Counted from the stretch's first letter, positions 52,942 through 62,873 are shown. The stretch: 64,000 nucleotides of DNA from Pseudomonas baetica (GCF_019733355.1 NZ_JAIHLQ010000016.1:90372-154371), one strand, 5' to 3'. Numbers and translations are program-made. The notes: a model not told the origin generated them from the letters alone.

Positions 52942-55314
52942 ATGTCGGTTCCCTACCACACGCTTTTTCATTTCCTGCTGTACAGCCCGGTGTTCGTTGA
53001 TGCACCAGAAAGCAACGAGGCGCGTCTCGTGCAGCGCCTCGTTGACGCGATTGATGAGTACGACTATCGGACCGACATCGTCCCCACCCTGACCGGGGCC
53101 AGGGTCGCTGCAGAGAGTGATATGGGCATCGGATGCTTCCTGCTGGCGATTGACGGCCCGGATGAGCCGCAGGTTCAGGCGCTCATCAACACGATCAGGC
53201 ACGAGCGCGGGCTGGATACGCCCATTTACCTGGTCAGCGAACTCAAAGGCGTGGAGTCGTTATCGCTCGCGCCCTTGGGCGAGGTCACTGGCTACATTTA
53301 TCTGGACCACGAAACGCCAGCCTTCTCGGCAAAGGAAACGATCTTCGCGCTGGAGCGTTATGCCACAGGCCTCAAGCCACCGTTCTTCGGCGCGCTGATG
53401 GACTACGACTACGAAGGCAACCAGATGTGGACATGCCCGGGCCACCAGGGGGGTGCATTTTATCGACGCAGCCCGGCCGGGCGGCTCTTCGTAGAGCATT
53501 TGGGTGAGGCGGTGTTTCGCAACGACATCGATAACTCGGTGCCCGAAATGGGCGATCTCCTGACCCACGTCGGTCCGGCGCTTGCCGCGCAGATGGCGGC
53601 AGCCAAAGTCTTCGGCGCCGATCGCACTTACTTCATTCTCAACGGCACCTCGACCTCGAACAAAGTCGTGACCGCTGCGCTGCTCAAGCGCGGGGACCTG
53701 GTGCTGTTTGATCGCAACAACCATAAATCCAATCATCAGGGCGCGCTGCAACTGGCCGGGGCGATCCCGATCTACCTCGAAACCGACCGCAATCCTCAAG
53801 GGCTGATTGGCCCCATTGACTACGACGCACTGGACGAAAAGAAACTGCGCGAGCAGATCCGCAACCACCCACTGGTCACGGACCCTGAGGCCTGGAAGCG
53901 TGAACGACCTTTCCGTCTGGCGATCGTCGAGCAGTGCAGCTACGACGGCACGATCTACAACACGCAGAGTTTGATCGAGCGAATCGGCCACCTCTGTGAA
54001 TACGTGCACTTTGACGAAGCCTGGGCCGGCTTCATGAAATTCCATCCGCTGTTTGCCGGGCATTTCGCGATGGGGCTGGAAAATCTCGGCGCCCAGAGCC
54101 CTGGCATCGTTGCCACACAGTCAACGCACAAGCAACTGGCCGGTTTTTCACAGGCTTCGCAAATTCATGTGCGTGACGAACACATCAAGGGCCAAACGCG
54201 GCGCACCGGGCACCGTCGGTTCAACGAGATGTTCATGCTGCATTGCTCGACCTCGCCGTTTTACCCGCTGTTCGCCAGCCTCGATGTCGACGCGCAGATG
54301 CACAAGGGCCGCAATGGCCTGGCGCTCTGGGACGACGCAATCCGCATTGGTATCGAGACGCGCAAGCAACTGCGCAAGCTTAAACGCGGCTTTGCGGCCT
54401 CCGCCGAGGGCGGGCAGAACGATTGGTTCTTTGATCCATTCGTGCCGGATGTGGTGACAATCACCGACTCCACGTTCAGTCCGCCACTCGACAGCGTGCC
54501 TTGGGAAGACATTCCTACCGACGTGCTGGCACGCGAGCCTGCCTGCTGGGCGTTGGTGCCGGATGCACACTGGCATGGCTTCCGTCACGCCTCGCCGAAT
54601 TGGGCAATGACGGACCCCAACAAGCTGACGCTGATTACGCCCGGCTTCGACCGCCAGAGCGGCGAATACAGTGAGCGCGGAGTCCCGGCAACGCTGCTGG
54701 CCGCCTACCTGCGCGAGAACAATATCGTGCCGGAGAAATGCGACCTCAATAGCATCCTGTTCCTACTGACGCCCGCTGTTGAGGCCGGCAAATGTGCCTC
54801 GCTGATTTCCAGGCTGGTGGCGTTCAAGAACCTTTACGACTCTGACGCAGCGCTTGCAGACGTGCTGCCGACGACGATGGCGCGCTATCCGCAGCGTTAC
54901 GCCGGCTACACGTTGCAGCGCCTGTGTGACGAGATGCACAGCTTCTACCGGGAACACGACATTGCCACGCTGCAAAGGCTGTGCTTTCGCGGCGAGCACT
55001 TTCCCGAGCAGGCAATGTCGGTGGCCGATGCCACAGAGGCGTTCGTCGGCAACCGGGTCGACTATTTGCCGTTGTCCCAGTGCAAGGGCCGGATCTCGGC
55101 GACGTTGGCGCTGATTTATCCCCCCGGCATCGGCATCGTCGTCCCTGGCGAGCGCTATGACGACCGAGCGCAACCGATGCTCGACTATTTCCTGGTGTTC
55201 GAGGAAGCGTTCAATCGGTTTCCAGGTTTTGAGTTCGAAGTGCAGGGCGTGTACGCCGATGACGTTGACGGCCGCGTGGTGTTTCATACCTACGTCGTGC
55301 AGGAGTCGATATGA
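52942..55314 (+). CDS. speF: Ornithine decarboxylase, inducible fold-III type (SpeF-like)
   Basis: 790 residues from ATG 52942 (AGAGG 8 bases upstream); the frame upstream of it is not protein-like. Receiver-like wing domain (1-about 130), PLP domain with K397 (QSTHKQLAGFSQ), C-terminal domain ending YPPGIGIVVPGE. The end PGFEFEVQGVYAD and the QLAGFSQASQIH form fit ornithine rather than lysine or arginine enzymes. Reaction: ornithine to putrescine + CO2, using a proton. Followed by AdiA-like gene with ATGA overlap. Confidence 0.83.
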   Translation: MSVPYHTLFHFLLYSPVFVDAPESNEARLVQRLVDAIDEYDYRTDIVPTLTGARVAAESDMGIGCFLLAIDGPDEPQVQALINTIRHERGLDTPIYLVSELKGVESLSLAPLGEVTGYIYLDHETPAFSAKETIFALERYATGLKPPFFGALMDYDYEGNQMWTCPGHQGGAFYRRSPAGRLFVEHLGEAVFRNDIDNSVPEMGDLLTHVGPALAAQMAAAKVFGADRTYFILNGTSTSNKVVTAALLKRGDLVLFDRNNHKSNHQGALQLAGAIPIYLETDRNPQGLIGPIDYDALDEKKLREQIRNHPLVTDPEAWKRERPFRLAIVEQCSYDGTIYNTQSLIERIGHLCEYVHFDEAWAGFMKFHPLFAGHFAMGLENLGAQSPGIVATQSTHKQLAGFSQASQIHVRDEHIKGQTRRTGHRRFNEMFMLHCSTSPFYPLFASLDVDAQMHKGRNGLALWDDAIRIGIETRKQLRKLKRGFAASAEGGQNDWFFDPFVPDVVTITDSTFSPPLDSVPWEDIPTDVLAREPACWALVPDAHWHGFRHASPNWAMTDPNKLTLITPGFDRQSGEYSERGVPATLLAAYLRENNIVPEKCDLNSILFLLTPAVEAGKCASLISRLVAFKNLYDSDAALADVLPTTMARYPQRYAGYTLQRLCDEMHSFYREHDIATLQRLCFRGEHFPEQAMSVADATEAFVGNRVDYLPLSQCKGRISATLALIYPPGIGIVVPGERYDDRAQPMLDYFLVFEEAFNRFPGFEFEVQGVYADDVDGRVVFHTYVVQESI

Positions 55315-57623
55315 GCGGTCACTCAACGAACGTGCCCGGCATTCTGTATCGACGTCGGGTGCTGGTGGTGCATAACGGCACCGGCGTCGAGCATGCAGGA
55401 GGGCAGGCCACCGCTGCACTGATCGAGGCACTGGCCGACCGGGATATCGATGTCATTGACGCCACCTCGCAAAGCGATGCCGCCGCGCAAATCAGCCTGC
55501 ATTCGTTGTTGCAGGCTGTATTGGTGGATTGGGATCTGGCCGGTTCAAAAGACCACAAGGCTGCGCGCAATGTGATTGATGCCGTCAGGGCCCGCTCAGA
55601 GCGCTTGCCGATTTTTTTGCTGGCGGCCAGTGGTTCGCTTGACGGGATTTCGGCCGACGTGCTTTCGCAGGTCAACGATTATGTGTGGCTCTTCGAGGAC
55701 ACCAAGACCTTCCTTGGCGGCAGAATCGTTGCCGCCATCGACCGCTACCGAGCAACACTGCTGCCGCCGATGTTCAAAGCGCTGGCCAGCTTTGCCGGGG
55801 AATATGAATATTCCTGGCACACCCCAGGACATGCCGGTGGCACCGCGTTTATGAAGCACCCGACCGGGCGTGCCTTCGTCGAATTCTTCGGCGAGGAGTT
55901 GTTTCGTTCGGATTTGTCGATTTCGGTTGCGCAAGTGGGCTCATTGCTTGATCACTCAGGGGCTATCGGCGAAGCCGAACACAACGCCGCGCGGGTGTTT
56001 GGCGCCGATCGCAGCTATTTCGTGACCAATGGCTCATCCACCTCCAATCGCGTGATTCTGATGTCGAGCGTTACGCGCAACCAGATCGCACTGTGCGATC
56101 GCAATTGCCACAAATCCATCGAACACGCGATGACGCTATCCGGGGCGATCCCGACGTACCTGATGCCGGTTCGCAACTACCTGGGGTTGATCGGCCCAAT
56201 CCCGGCGTCGCGACTCACAGCAGCGGCAGTCGCGCAGAGCATTGGCGCCAATGCTCTGGTCACTGAGCAGATAGAACCCGCCGCCGTACATGCCGTCATC
56301 ACTAATTCAACCTACGACGGCTTGTGCTACGACGTCGAACGGGTCGAATCGCTGCTCGGACAGTCAGTCGATCGCCTGCACTTTGACGAAGCCTGGTATG
56401 GCTACGCACGTTTCAACCCGCTGTATGCCGGGCGCTATGCCATGCGCGGCGACCCCAACAGCCCCCGTCCCGACGGACCGACGATTTTTTCCACTCAGTC
56501 GACGCACAAGTTGCTCGCCGGCCTCTCTCAGGCCTCTTACATCCATGTGCGTGATGGCCGCCGACCGATTGAGCATGGGCGCTTCAACGAGGCGTTCATG
56601 ATGCATGCCTCGACCTCACCGCAATACGCGATCATCGCGTCCAACGATGTGGCAGCGGCGATGATGGATGGCCCCTCTGGCAAAGCGCTCACCGATGAAA
56701 CGATTGTCGAGGCGATTGCTTTTCGTCAGACCGTGGCGCGGTTAAACGCCGAGTTCACCGCCAAAGGCGACTGGTTCTTCACCGCTTGGCAGCCCGATAC
56801 CGTCAATGAAGGCAAGGGCCACAAAAAGACACCGTTCCATTTGGCCGACCCTGAGCGCCTGGCACGCGACCCCAAGGCCTGGATACTGCATCCGGGCGAT
56901 GCCTGGCACGGGTTCGAAGACCTCGATGACGGTTACTGCATGCTTGATCCCATCAAGGTGTCGGTGGTCACGCCCGGCATGGGCCGCGATGGCACGCTAA
57001 AAGCAACGGGGATCCCCGCGTCACTGCTGGCGGCTTATCTCGATGCGCAAGGCATCGTGGTGGAAAAGACCACCGACTTCACCAGCCTTTTCCTGTTCTC
57101 GATGGGCATTACGCGAGGCAAGTGGGGAACCCTGATCAATGCGCTTCTGGGGTTTCATCGCGACGTGCAGGCCAACACGCCTCTGGAGCGGTGCATTCCC
57201 GCATTGGTTGCGGCTCATCCGCAGTCTTACGGCACGCTCGGGCTCGGTGAACTCGCCGAGTCGATGTTTGCCGCGATGAAAACGCACAGGACGACCGAAC
57301 TCATGTCGGCCGCATTTTCGGTTTTGCCGGTGGCCGTTTTGTCGCCCGTCGGCGCCTACGAACAGCTCGTCAACAATCGAGTGCAATTGCTGCCGCTCGA
57401 CCAGATGGCGGGGCGCACCGTCGCCACCGGCGTCGTGCCATACCCGCCGGGCATTCCCTTGCTGATGCCTGGCGAGAATGCCGGTGAAGCAGCGGGCCCC
57501 ATACTGGGTTACCTGAAAGCGCTTGAGGCGTTTGATGCCCAAATGCCGGGCTTTTCCCACGATACGCATGGCGTGGAAGTCGTCGGCGGCCGTTATCAGA
57601 TTCTGTGCATTACCGAGGATTGA
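55311..57623 (+). CDS. adiA: Biodegradative arginine decarboxylase (AdiA-like)
   Basis: 770 residues. Wing domain about 1-145, PLP lysine K400 (QSTHKLLAGLSQASYIHV), C-terminal segments FLFSMGITRGKWGTLIN and YPPGIPLLMPGEN, which match AdiA more closely than CadA/LdcC. Reaction: arginine to agmatine + CO2. Start overlaps the ornithine decarboxylase stop (ATGA), so both are translated together. Clearly paralogous to that gene but well diverged. Lysine decarboxylase is a less likely alternative. Confidence 0.83.
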   Translation: MSGHSTNVPGILYRRRVLVVHNGTGVEHAGGQATAALIEALADRDIDVIDATSQSDAAAQISLHSLLQAVLVDWDLAGSKDHKAARNVIDAVRARSERLPIFLLAASGSLDGISADVLSQVNDYVWLFEDTKTFLGGRIVAAIDRYRATLLPPMFKALASFAGEYEYSWHTPGHAGGTAFMKHPTGRAFVEFFGEELFRSDLSISVAQVGSLLDHSGAIGEAEHNAARVFGADRSYFVTNGSSTSNRVILMSSVTRNQIALCDRNCHKSIEHAMTLSGAIPTYLMPVRNYLGLIGPIPASRLTAAAVAQSIGANALVTEQIEPAAVHAVITNSTYDGLCYDVERVESLLGQSVDRLHFDEAWYGYARFNPLYAGRYAMRGDPNSPRPDGPTIFSTQSTHKLLAGLSQASYIHVRDGRRPIEHGRFNEAFMMHASTSPQYAIIASNDVAAAMMDGPSGKALTDETIVEAIAFRQTVARLNAEFTAKGDWFFTAWQPDTVNEGKGHKKTPFHLADPERLARDPKAWILHPGDAWHGFEDLDDGYCMLDPIKVSVVTPGMGRDGTLKATGIPASLLAAYLDAQGIVVEKTTDFTSLFLFSMGITRGKWGTLINALLGFHRDVQANTPLERCIPALVAAHPQSYGTLGLGELAESMFAAMKTHRTTELMSAAFSVLPVAVLSPVGAYEQLVNNRVQLLPLDQMAGRTVATGVVPYPPGIPLLMPGENAGEAAGPILGYLKALEAFDAQMPGFSHDTHGVEVVGGRYQILCITED

Positions 57624-57627
57624 CCCC

Positions 57628-59151
57628 ATGAAAACAGCCACAGTACCGGGCGTTGTTCAGGATTCCAGTGCTACAACCGCCTCGAAGAAAGCAACCGCTA
57701 CCGACAAACTCGGCATGGTTTCCATGACCTTGCTGGTCATCGGTGCCATGGTGGGTGGCGGTGCCTTCAACCTGCCACAAAACATGGCACAACATGCGGG
57801 ACTCGGTGCGGTACTGATCGCCTGGCTGGTGTCCGGGCTGGGTATTTTCTTTCTGGCACGTACCTTTCAAGTGCTGGCCGAGATCAAGCCAGACATAACC
57901 GCCGGCATCTACATGTACTCGCGCCAGGGCTTCGGCAAGTTCGCCGGTTTTCAGGTTGCCTGGGGCTACTGGCTATCGTCCGCCTTCGGCAACGTTGGCT
58001 TCGCCGTGCTGTTGATGGACACGCTCAACTACTTCTTCCCCCCGTACTTCAAGGGCGGCAACACCTGGCTGGCGATCCTGATCGGGTCGAGTGTGTTCTG
58101 GATACTCAACTGGCTGGTATTGCGCGGCGTCAAGAGTGCGTCGACGCTTAACGTGATTGGCACGATTGCCAAATTTGTCCCCATTGCGGTGTTTGTCGGT
58201 GTGGTGGCCGTCTCGGTGAAAGCGGGTCTGTTCACGAGCGATTTCTGGGGCAACGTCGGCGACAACGTGGCCGGCGGCAAGCCACTGGGCAACCTGCTGG
58301 AACAGGTGAAAAGCACCATGCTGGTGACCCTCTGGGTGTTCATCGGCATTGAGGGCGCAGTGGTCATGTCCGACAAATCGGACGCCAGGACGGTGAGTCG
58401 AGCAACATTGCTGGGGTTCTTTGTGACCTTGCTGCTGTACGTCCTGATTTCCGTGTTGCCCTTCGGGATCATGACGCAGGCGCAATTGTCGGTCATCGCG
58501 CCGCCGTCCATGGCAGCGATCCTGGGGTCGATTGTCGGCAAATGGGGCGAGTATTTCGTTAACGCTGGAGTGTTGATCTCGGTGCTGGCGTGCTGGCTGG
58601 TGTGGACCATGCTGGTGGCGGAACTGCCATGGGCGGCGGCAAAGGACGGAACCTTTCCGAAAACATTCGCAGTGACCAATAAAAAAGGCGCGGCCTCGGT
58701 ATCGCTATGGGTCTCCACCGTGGTGATGCAGGCCGTGATGATCCTCATGTATTTCTCCAACAACGCCTGGAACGTGATGATCTCCATCACGGGCGTGATG
58801 ATATTGCCGGCCTATATCGGCGCTACCGGTTTTTTGTGGAAAGTCATGGCAAACGGGCGCTATCCAGCCACCGCAAAAACCGCCAAAACCACAGCGCTGG
58901 TCACCAGCATCCTGGGCACGATCTACGGGTTCTGGCTGGTTTATGCCGCTGGCCTCGAGTACATGATCGCCGGCGCGGTGTTCTTCGCCCTCGGCAACCT
59001 GGTGTTCATCTGGGCACGCAAGGAGCACGCGCCGAATGAGCCAGTGTTCAGCATGATCGAGATGATCGTGGCGGGTGTACTCGTGGTGCTTGGGGTCGTG
59101 GCGATGTGGATGTTGTTCAGTGGGCATCTGACGCAGGTCTACACGCCGTGA
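57628..59151 (+). CDS. Basic amino acid/polyamine antiporter (ArcD/AdiC-type APC)
   Basis: 507 residues from ATG 57628, four bases after the arginine decarboxylase stop. About 12-13 hydrophobic helices; first helix carries GAMVGGGAFNLP, the substrate loop of ArcD-like APC proteins. The first 28 residues are polar. Likely exchanges arginine for agmatine or ornithine for putrescine, completing a proton-consuming cycle with the two decarboxylases. Exact substrate pair not readable from sequence. Confidence 0.87.
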   Translation: MKTATVPGVVQDSSATTASKKATATDKLGMVSMTLLVIGAMVGGGAFNLPQNMAQHAGLGAVLIAWLVSGLGIFFLARTFQVLAEIKPDITAGIYMYSRQGFGKFAGFQVAWGYWLSSAFGNVGFAVLLMDTLNYFFPPYFKGGNTWLAILIGSSVFWILNWLVLRGVKSASTLNVIGTIAKFVPIAVFVGVVAVSVKAGLFTSDFWGNVGDNVAGGKPLGNLLEQVKSTMLVTLWVFIGIEGAVVMSDKSDARTVSRATLLGFFVTLLLYVLISVLPFGIMTQAQLSVIAPPSMAAILGSIVGKWGEYFVNAGVLISVLACWLVWTMLVAELPWAAAKDGTFPKTFAVTNKKGAASVSLWVSTVVMQAVMILMYFSNNAWNVMISITGVMILPAYIGATGFLWKVMANGRYPATAKTAKTTALVTSILGTIYGFWLVYAAGLEYMIAGAVFFALGNLVFIWARKEHAPNEPVFSMIEMIVAGVLVVLGVVAMWMLFSGHLTQVYTP

Positions 59152-59283
59152 ACGATTGCTTTGTTCATCTGTGCGCGCGCAGCCCACTCACGCAAGACGA
59201 AAATGGCTCGTGCCTTCGTAAAAGGTATGGGCCGTAATAGGCCAGACCGCAGGGCTTGGCCCACTCACAACCGGGAGCTTTCG

Positions 59284-59733
59284 ATGAACAGTTCATATCT
59301 TGCGTTTGTGTTGCTCTTCAGTTCGACCTTTTGCCTGGCCGCGCCACTCGATGGCGCGGCCCTGTACCAAAGCAACTGCGCCCAATGCCATGGCGAACGT
59401 GGAATGGGTGGGGCGGTTGGCATGGGCGCGATGACACCCGGTATGGGAGGTTCAAACGGCGGGCAGGGCATGATGAATGGGATGGGCACAATGGGCGGTC
59501 AGGGCGGCTCGGGAATGACGGGGCTTCAAGCGCCCAAACTGGTAGGCGATGCCAGTGCCTGGAAGCCTGAGTTATTTGAGCGTGCAGTGCTCCAAGGCAT
59601 CGATGATGAAGGTGAACCTCTGAGCAGGGTCATGCCGCACTGGGGGTCATCGAGCTTCAGAACCGACCATGGAAAACCGCCCACCCGAGAGGAAATCGAC
59701 GCTATTCAGCAGTATTTGCAAGCGCAGAAATAG
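59284..59733 (+). CDS. c-type cytochrome with a Met/Gly-rich insert
   Basis: 149 residues. Signal peptide ends near CLA-APL (about 20). Haem site CAQCH at 32-36. Residues 37-80 hold 9 Met and about 20 Gly with hardly any hydrophobic residue. The cytochrome fold then resumes (APKLVGD...), with VMPHWG as candidate axial-Met region. GGGAG lies 7 bases before the ATG. The insert resembles Met-rich copper-binding segments and the next gene is a copper-type ATPase. Function unknown; a periplasmic electron or copper carrier is a guess. Confidence 0.82.
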   Translation: MNSSYLAFVLLFSSTFCLAAPLDGAALYQSNCAQCHGERGMGGAVGMGAMTPGMGGSNGGQGMMNGMGTMGGQGGSGMTGLQAPKLVGDASAWKPELFERAVLQGIDDEGEPLSRVMPHWGSSSFRTDHGKPPTREEIDAIQQYLQAQK

Positions 59734-59822
59734 CCGGGCCGTTCTGGGTTGCGTCATTGATTCGCCAGTCACCAATCGGCACGGCACGCCACCCGCGTTC
59801 CTGACCGAAAAGGGGAAATATC

Positions 59823-61988
59823 ATGAACATGCAAGACACCCATGTCCCGCAAGCGGATCTGCACGCCATCCCGGTCGCCTCTGAAGCCACTCTTTACACT
59901 TGCCCGATGCACCCGCAGGTGCGACAGAGCGGCCCGGGCAACTGCCCTGAGTGTGGCATGACGCTGGAACCCGTCATCCCCACCGCCGAGGACACCGAGA
60001 ACCCGGAGCTACAGGACTTCAGCCGCCGCTTTTATTGGACCCTGCCGCTGAGCGTGATCGTCGCGATACTCGCCATGTCCGGACCCTACCTGCACGGGTT
60101 GGATATGGCCCTGCAGAGCTGGATAGAACTGGCGTTGACCTTGCCGGTGGTGCTCTGGGCAGGTTTTCCGTTCTTCAAACGGGCAGTGCAATCGGTTCTG
60201 CACGCCAGTCCGAACATGTGGACACTCATCGGCCTGGGGACGTCGGCGGCCTTCGTTTACAGCGTGGTTGCCACTGTAGCGCCTGGGGTTTTTCCGGCCT
60301 CGTTCGTGACCATGGGGCGGGTGTCGGTGTACTTCGACGCGGCGGCCATGATCATTTCATTGACCTTGCTGGGCCAGGTACTTGAGCTCAAAGCCCGGTC
60401 GAAGACGGGCGCGGCTATCAAATCATTATTGGGGCTGGCCCCGAAAACGGCACGGCGTATGGCTGACGACGGGAGCGAAACGGATGTCGCGCTGGCCGAT
60501 GTGCGGCCCGGGGACCAACTGCGTGTGCGCCCTGGCGAGAAGGTACCGGTTGACGGTGAAGTGCTAGAGGGCACCAGTGCGGTCGATGAATCAATGCTCA
60601 CCGGCGAGCCTATGCCCGTGAGCAAAGGCGTCGGCGACAAGCTGATCGGCGCCACCCTCAATACCAGCGGCGCACTGGTGATGCGGGCGGACAAGGTTGG
60701 CGCGGATTCGGTGCTCGCCAGCATTGTGCAGATGGTCGCGCAGGCGCAGCGTTCGAGGGCCCCGATGCAGGGTATGGCCGATACCGTAGCGCGTTATTTC
60801 GTTATAGCCGTCATCAGTGTCTCGATACTGACCTTTTTCATATGGGGGCTGTTCGGGGCCACATCGACGGGGGAATCGGGCTGGGTCTATGGACTGATCA
60901 ATGCCGTGGCGGTGCTGATCGTCGCGTGCCCTTGTGCCTTGGGCCTGGCCACACCGATGTCGATCATGGTCGCCAGCGGCAAGGCTGCGACAAGGGGCGT
61001 ACTGTTCAAGGACGCAGCGGCGATCGAGAACTTCCGTAAGGTCGACACCTTGATCGTCGACAAAACCGGCACCCTGACCGAGGGTCGACCGCGCTTTGAC
61101 CGCGTGATCGCCGCAGCAGGCAGCACCGAGGACGACGTGCTTCAACTGGCTGCCAGCCTGGATCAAGGCAGTGAGCATCCTCTTGCCGCCGCCATCGTGA
61201 GCGCTGCGCGTGAACGCGGCATGACCCTTGGCAAGGCCGAAGACTTCGAATCGAGCACGGGCATTGGCGTGCGCGGACGGGTAGGGGGCAAAACCCTGGC
61301 CTTGGGCAACGCCTTATTGATGGAGCAGCTCAAGGTTTCGGTGGACGGCTTGAAATCCCAGGCCGAAGCACTCCGGGCCGAAGGGGCCAGCGTGATGCTG
61401 CTGGCCATCGACGGCAAAGCCGCAGGGCTGCTGTCGGTATCCGACCCCATAAAGTCCAGCACAGCCGCCGCTTTGACGGAACTCAAAGCTGAGGGCATCC
61501 GCGTCATCATGGCCACGGGTGATGGGTTGACGACAGCCAAAGCCATTGCCGCGAAGTTGGGCATCGAAGAAGTACACGGGGGTGTCACACCGGCCGATAA
61601 GCTCGCGCTGGTGGAGCAACTGCAACAACAAGGATGCGTCGTCGCAATGGCCGGAGACGGTATCAACGATGCCCCGGCGCTGGCCCGGGCCGATGTCGGC
61701 GTAGCGATGGGAACAGGCACAGACGTTGCCATGAACAGCGCCCAGATCACCCTCGTCAAAGGCGACTTGCGTGGTATTGCCCAAGCGCGTGCGATTTCGC
61801 AGCAGACGGTCACCAACATGAAACAGAACCTTGGCTTTGCGCTTGTCTACAATGCGCTCGGCGTGCCGTTGGCTGCCGGTTTGTTGTTTCCGTTCACCGG
61901 TTGGTTGTTGTCGCCGATGGTTGCCGCGTTTGCCATGAGTCTGAGCTCATTGTCGGTCGTGACCAATGCACTGCGCTTGCGTGGCTAG
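59823..61988 (+). CDS. copA: P1B-type copper-transporting ATPase
   Basis: 721 residues. N-terminal small metal-binding domain YTCPMHPQVRQ...CPECGM (about 25-45) in place of a classical HMA domain, then about 8 helices, metal site CPC at 369-371, phosphorylation DKTGT at D413, GDGINDAP near 618. The A-domain TGE is in MLTGEPMP. Family role: Cu(I) export from cytosol, or loading of periplasmic cuproproteins. Silver is possible. Lies 89 bases after the Met-rich cytochrome, same strand. A long palindrome follows. Confidence 0.93.
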   Translation: MNMQDTHVPQADLHAIPVASEATLYTCPMHPQVRQSGPGNCPECGMTLEPVIPTAEDTENPELQDFSRRFYWTLPLSVIVAILAMSGPYLHGLDMALQSWIELALTLPVVLWAGFPFFKRAVQSVLHASPNMWTLIGLGTSAAFVYSVVATVAPGVFPASFVTMGRVSVYFDAAAMIISLTLLGQVLELKARSKTGAAIKSLLGLAPKTARRMADDGSETDVALADVRPGDQLRVRPGEKVPVDGEVLEGTSAVDESMLTGEPMPVSKGVGDKLIGATLNTSGALVMRADKVGADSVLASIVQMVAQAQRSRAPMQGMADTVARYFVIAVISVSILTFFIWGLFGATSTGESGWVYGLINAVAVLIVACPCALGLATPMSIMVASGKAATRGVLFKDAAAIENFRKVDTLIVDKTGTLTEGRPRFDRVIAAAGSTEDDVLQLAASLDQGSEHPLAAAIVSAARERGMTLGKAEDFESSTGIGVRGRVGGKTLALGNALLMEQLKVSVDGLKSQAEALRAEGASVMLLAIDGKAAGLLSVSDPIKSSTAAALTELKAEGIRVIMATGDGLTTAKAIAAKLGIEEVHGGVTPADKLALVEQLQQQGCVVAMAGDGINDAPALARADVGVAMGTGTDVAMNSAQITLVKGDLRGIAQARAISQQTVTNMKQNLGFALVYNALGVPLAAGLLFPFTGWLLSPMVAAFAMSLSSLSVVTNALRLRG

Positions 61989-62009
61989 GGTTCTACTGCG
62001 CAGAGTCAC

Positions 62010-62036
62010 TTGCCCGTTCAGATATCTGACGGGCAA
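62010..62036. terminator. 27-base palindrome after copA
   Basis: TTGCCCG-T-TCAGAT-ATCTGA-CGGGCAA: 13-base arms with one T bulge and no loop. Lies 21 bases after the copA stop and 30 before the stop of the convergent PRC gene. Terminator is likely; the loop-less TCAGATATCTGA core would also suit a protein dimer. Confidence 0.6.
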
Positions 62037-62066
62037 ACGATGTTTTCTCTCTGATTTGTGGTGCAC

Positions 62067-62873
62067 TTACTGCTTGTGCTCGATAACGGTTTCAACCAGC
62101 CAATAGCCGGTCCGTCCATAGTGGTGATGCAGGTTCGATTCTTGTTCCCGATTCAACTGCTCAGACGACTCATAAGGCGGCGATGCCTTGATCGAGGCGC
62201 ATTCGAGGTCGACCGACACGGATTTATCCAGCCAACGGATATCGTCAATCCATTCAGGAGCAATCAACACTTTGTGCCCAAGCCACCAGTTGCTGGTGTT
62301 GACCACAAGGTATTGAATCGCCCAGGTCTGTTCGTTGATCAGCACGCTGTCGACATGCCCAACCTCGCCATCGGTGGCTTTGATGTGATACCCGATGATG
62401 GCTTTGCAACTGCGTAAGTGCGGGTCGTCATCTTCATGGCGCGCGCGCTCGGCTTTTGCACTCTGCTCGCGGGCATGTTCGTCTTGAGGTGGACCACCCG
62501 GCAGCCCGTAGCCACCGGGGTACATCCCGGCATTCCACATGCCTGCGCTTCCCCAGTAGTACGGATAACCGTAGTAACCCAGGTATTGCATTTCATGTTG
62601 TCGAGAGACCGGTTTGTCGACGTCGATACTTGGGCTGTTTTTGACTTGATCCTTGGTGAGCGCTACGTGCAGCCGACGTTGCGTCCAGTCGGCGTCCTGG
62701 ATGGAAAGGGGAGTGATCAGGACCTTGCGGCTGGCAAGCCAGGCGCCGGTCTCGACGACAAAATAACGGATCACCCACGCCTCATTGTCGAAATAGAAGT
62801 CTTTGACTTCCCCGATGTCACCATCGGTTGCCGCAATGGTGTAATCCTTGAGGTCTCGCATGCTTCGTAACAT
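62067..62873 (-). CDS. Two-repeat PRC-barrel domain protein
   Basis: 268 residues from ATG 62873 (AAGGA 9 bases upstream). PRC-barrel-like halves at about 1-95 and 145-240: each contains DGDIG/DGEVG, then a WVIRYFVVETG/WAIQYLVVNTS strand. The link (about 118-150) is Gly/Tyr/Trp/Met-rich with YYGYPYYWG. A charged, His-containing C-terminus ends EHKQ. No signal peptide or membrane helix. Such proteins occur in stress operons, with unknown role. An extension to 62951 is rejected. Confidence 0.75.
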   Translation of the reverse strand: MLRSMRDLKDYTIAATDGDIGEVKDFYFDNEAWVIRYFVVETGAWLASRKVLITPLSIQDADWTQRRLHVALTKDQVKNSPSIDVDKPVSRQHEMQYLGYYGYPYYWGSAGMWNAGMYPGGYGLPGGPPQDEHAREQSAKAERARHEDDDPHLRSCKAIIGYHIKATDGEVGHVDSVLINEQTWAIQYLVVNTSNWWLGHKVLIAPEWIDDIRWLDKSVSVDLECASIKASPPYESSEQLNREQESNLHHHYGRTGYWLVETVIEHKQ

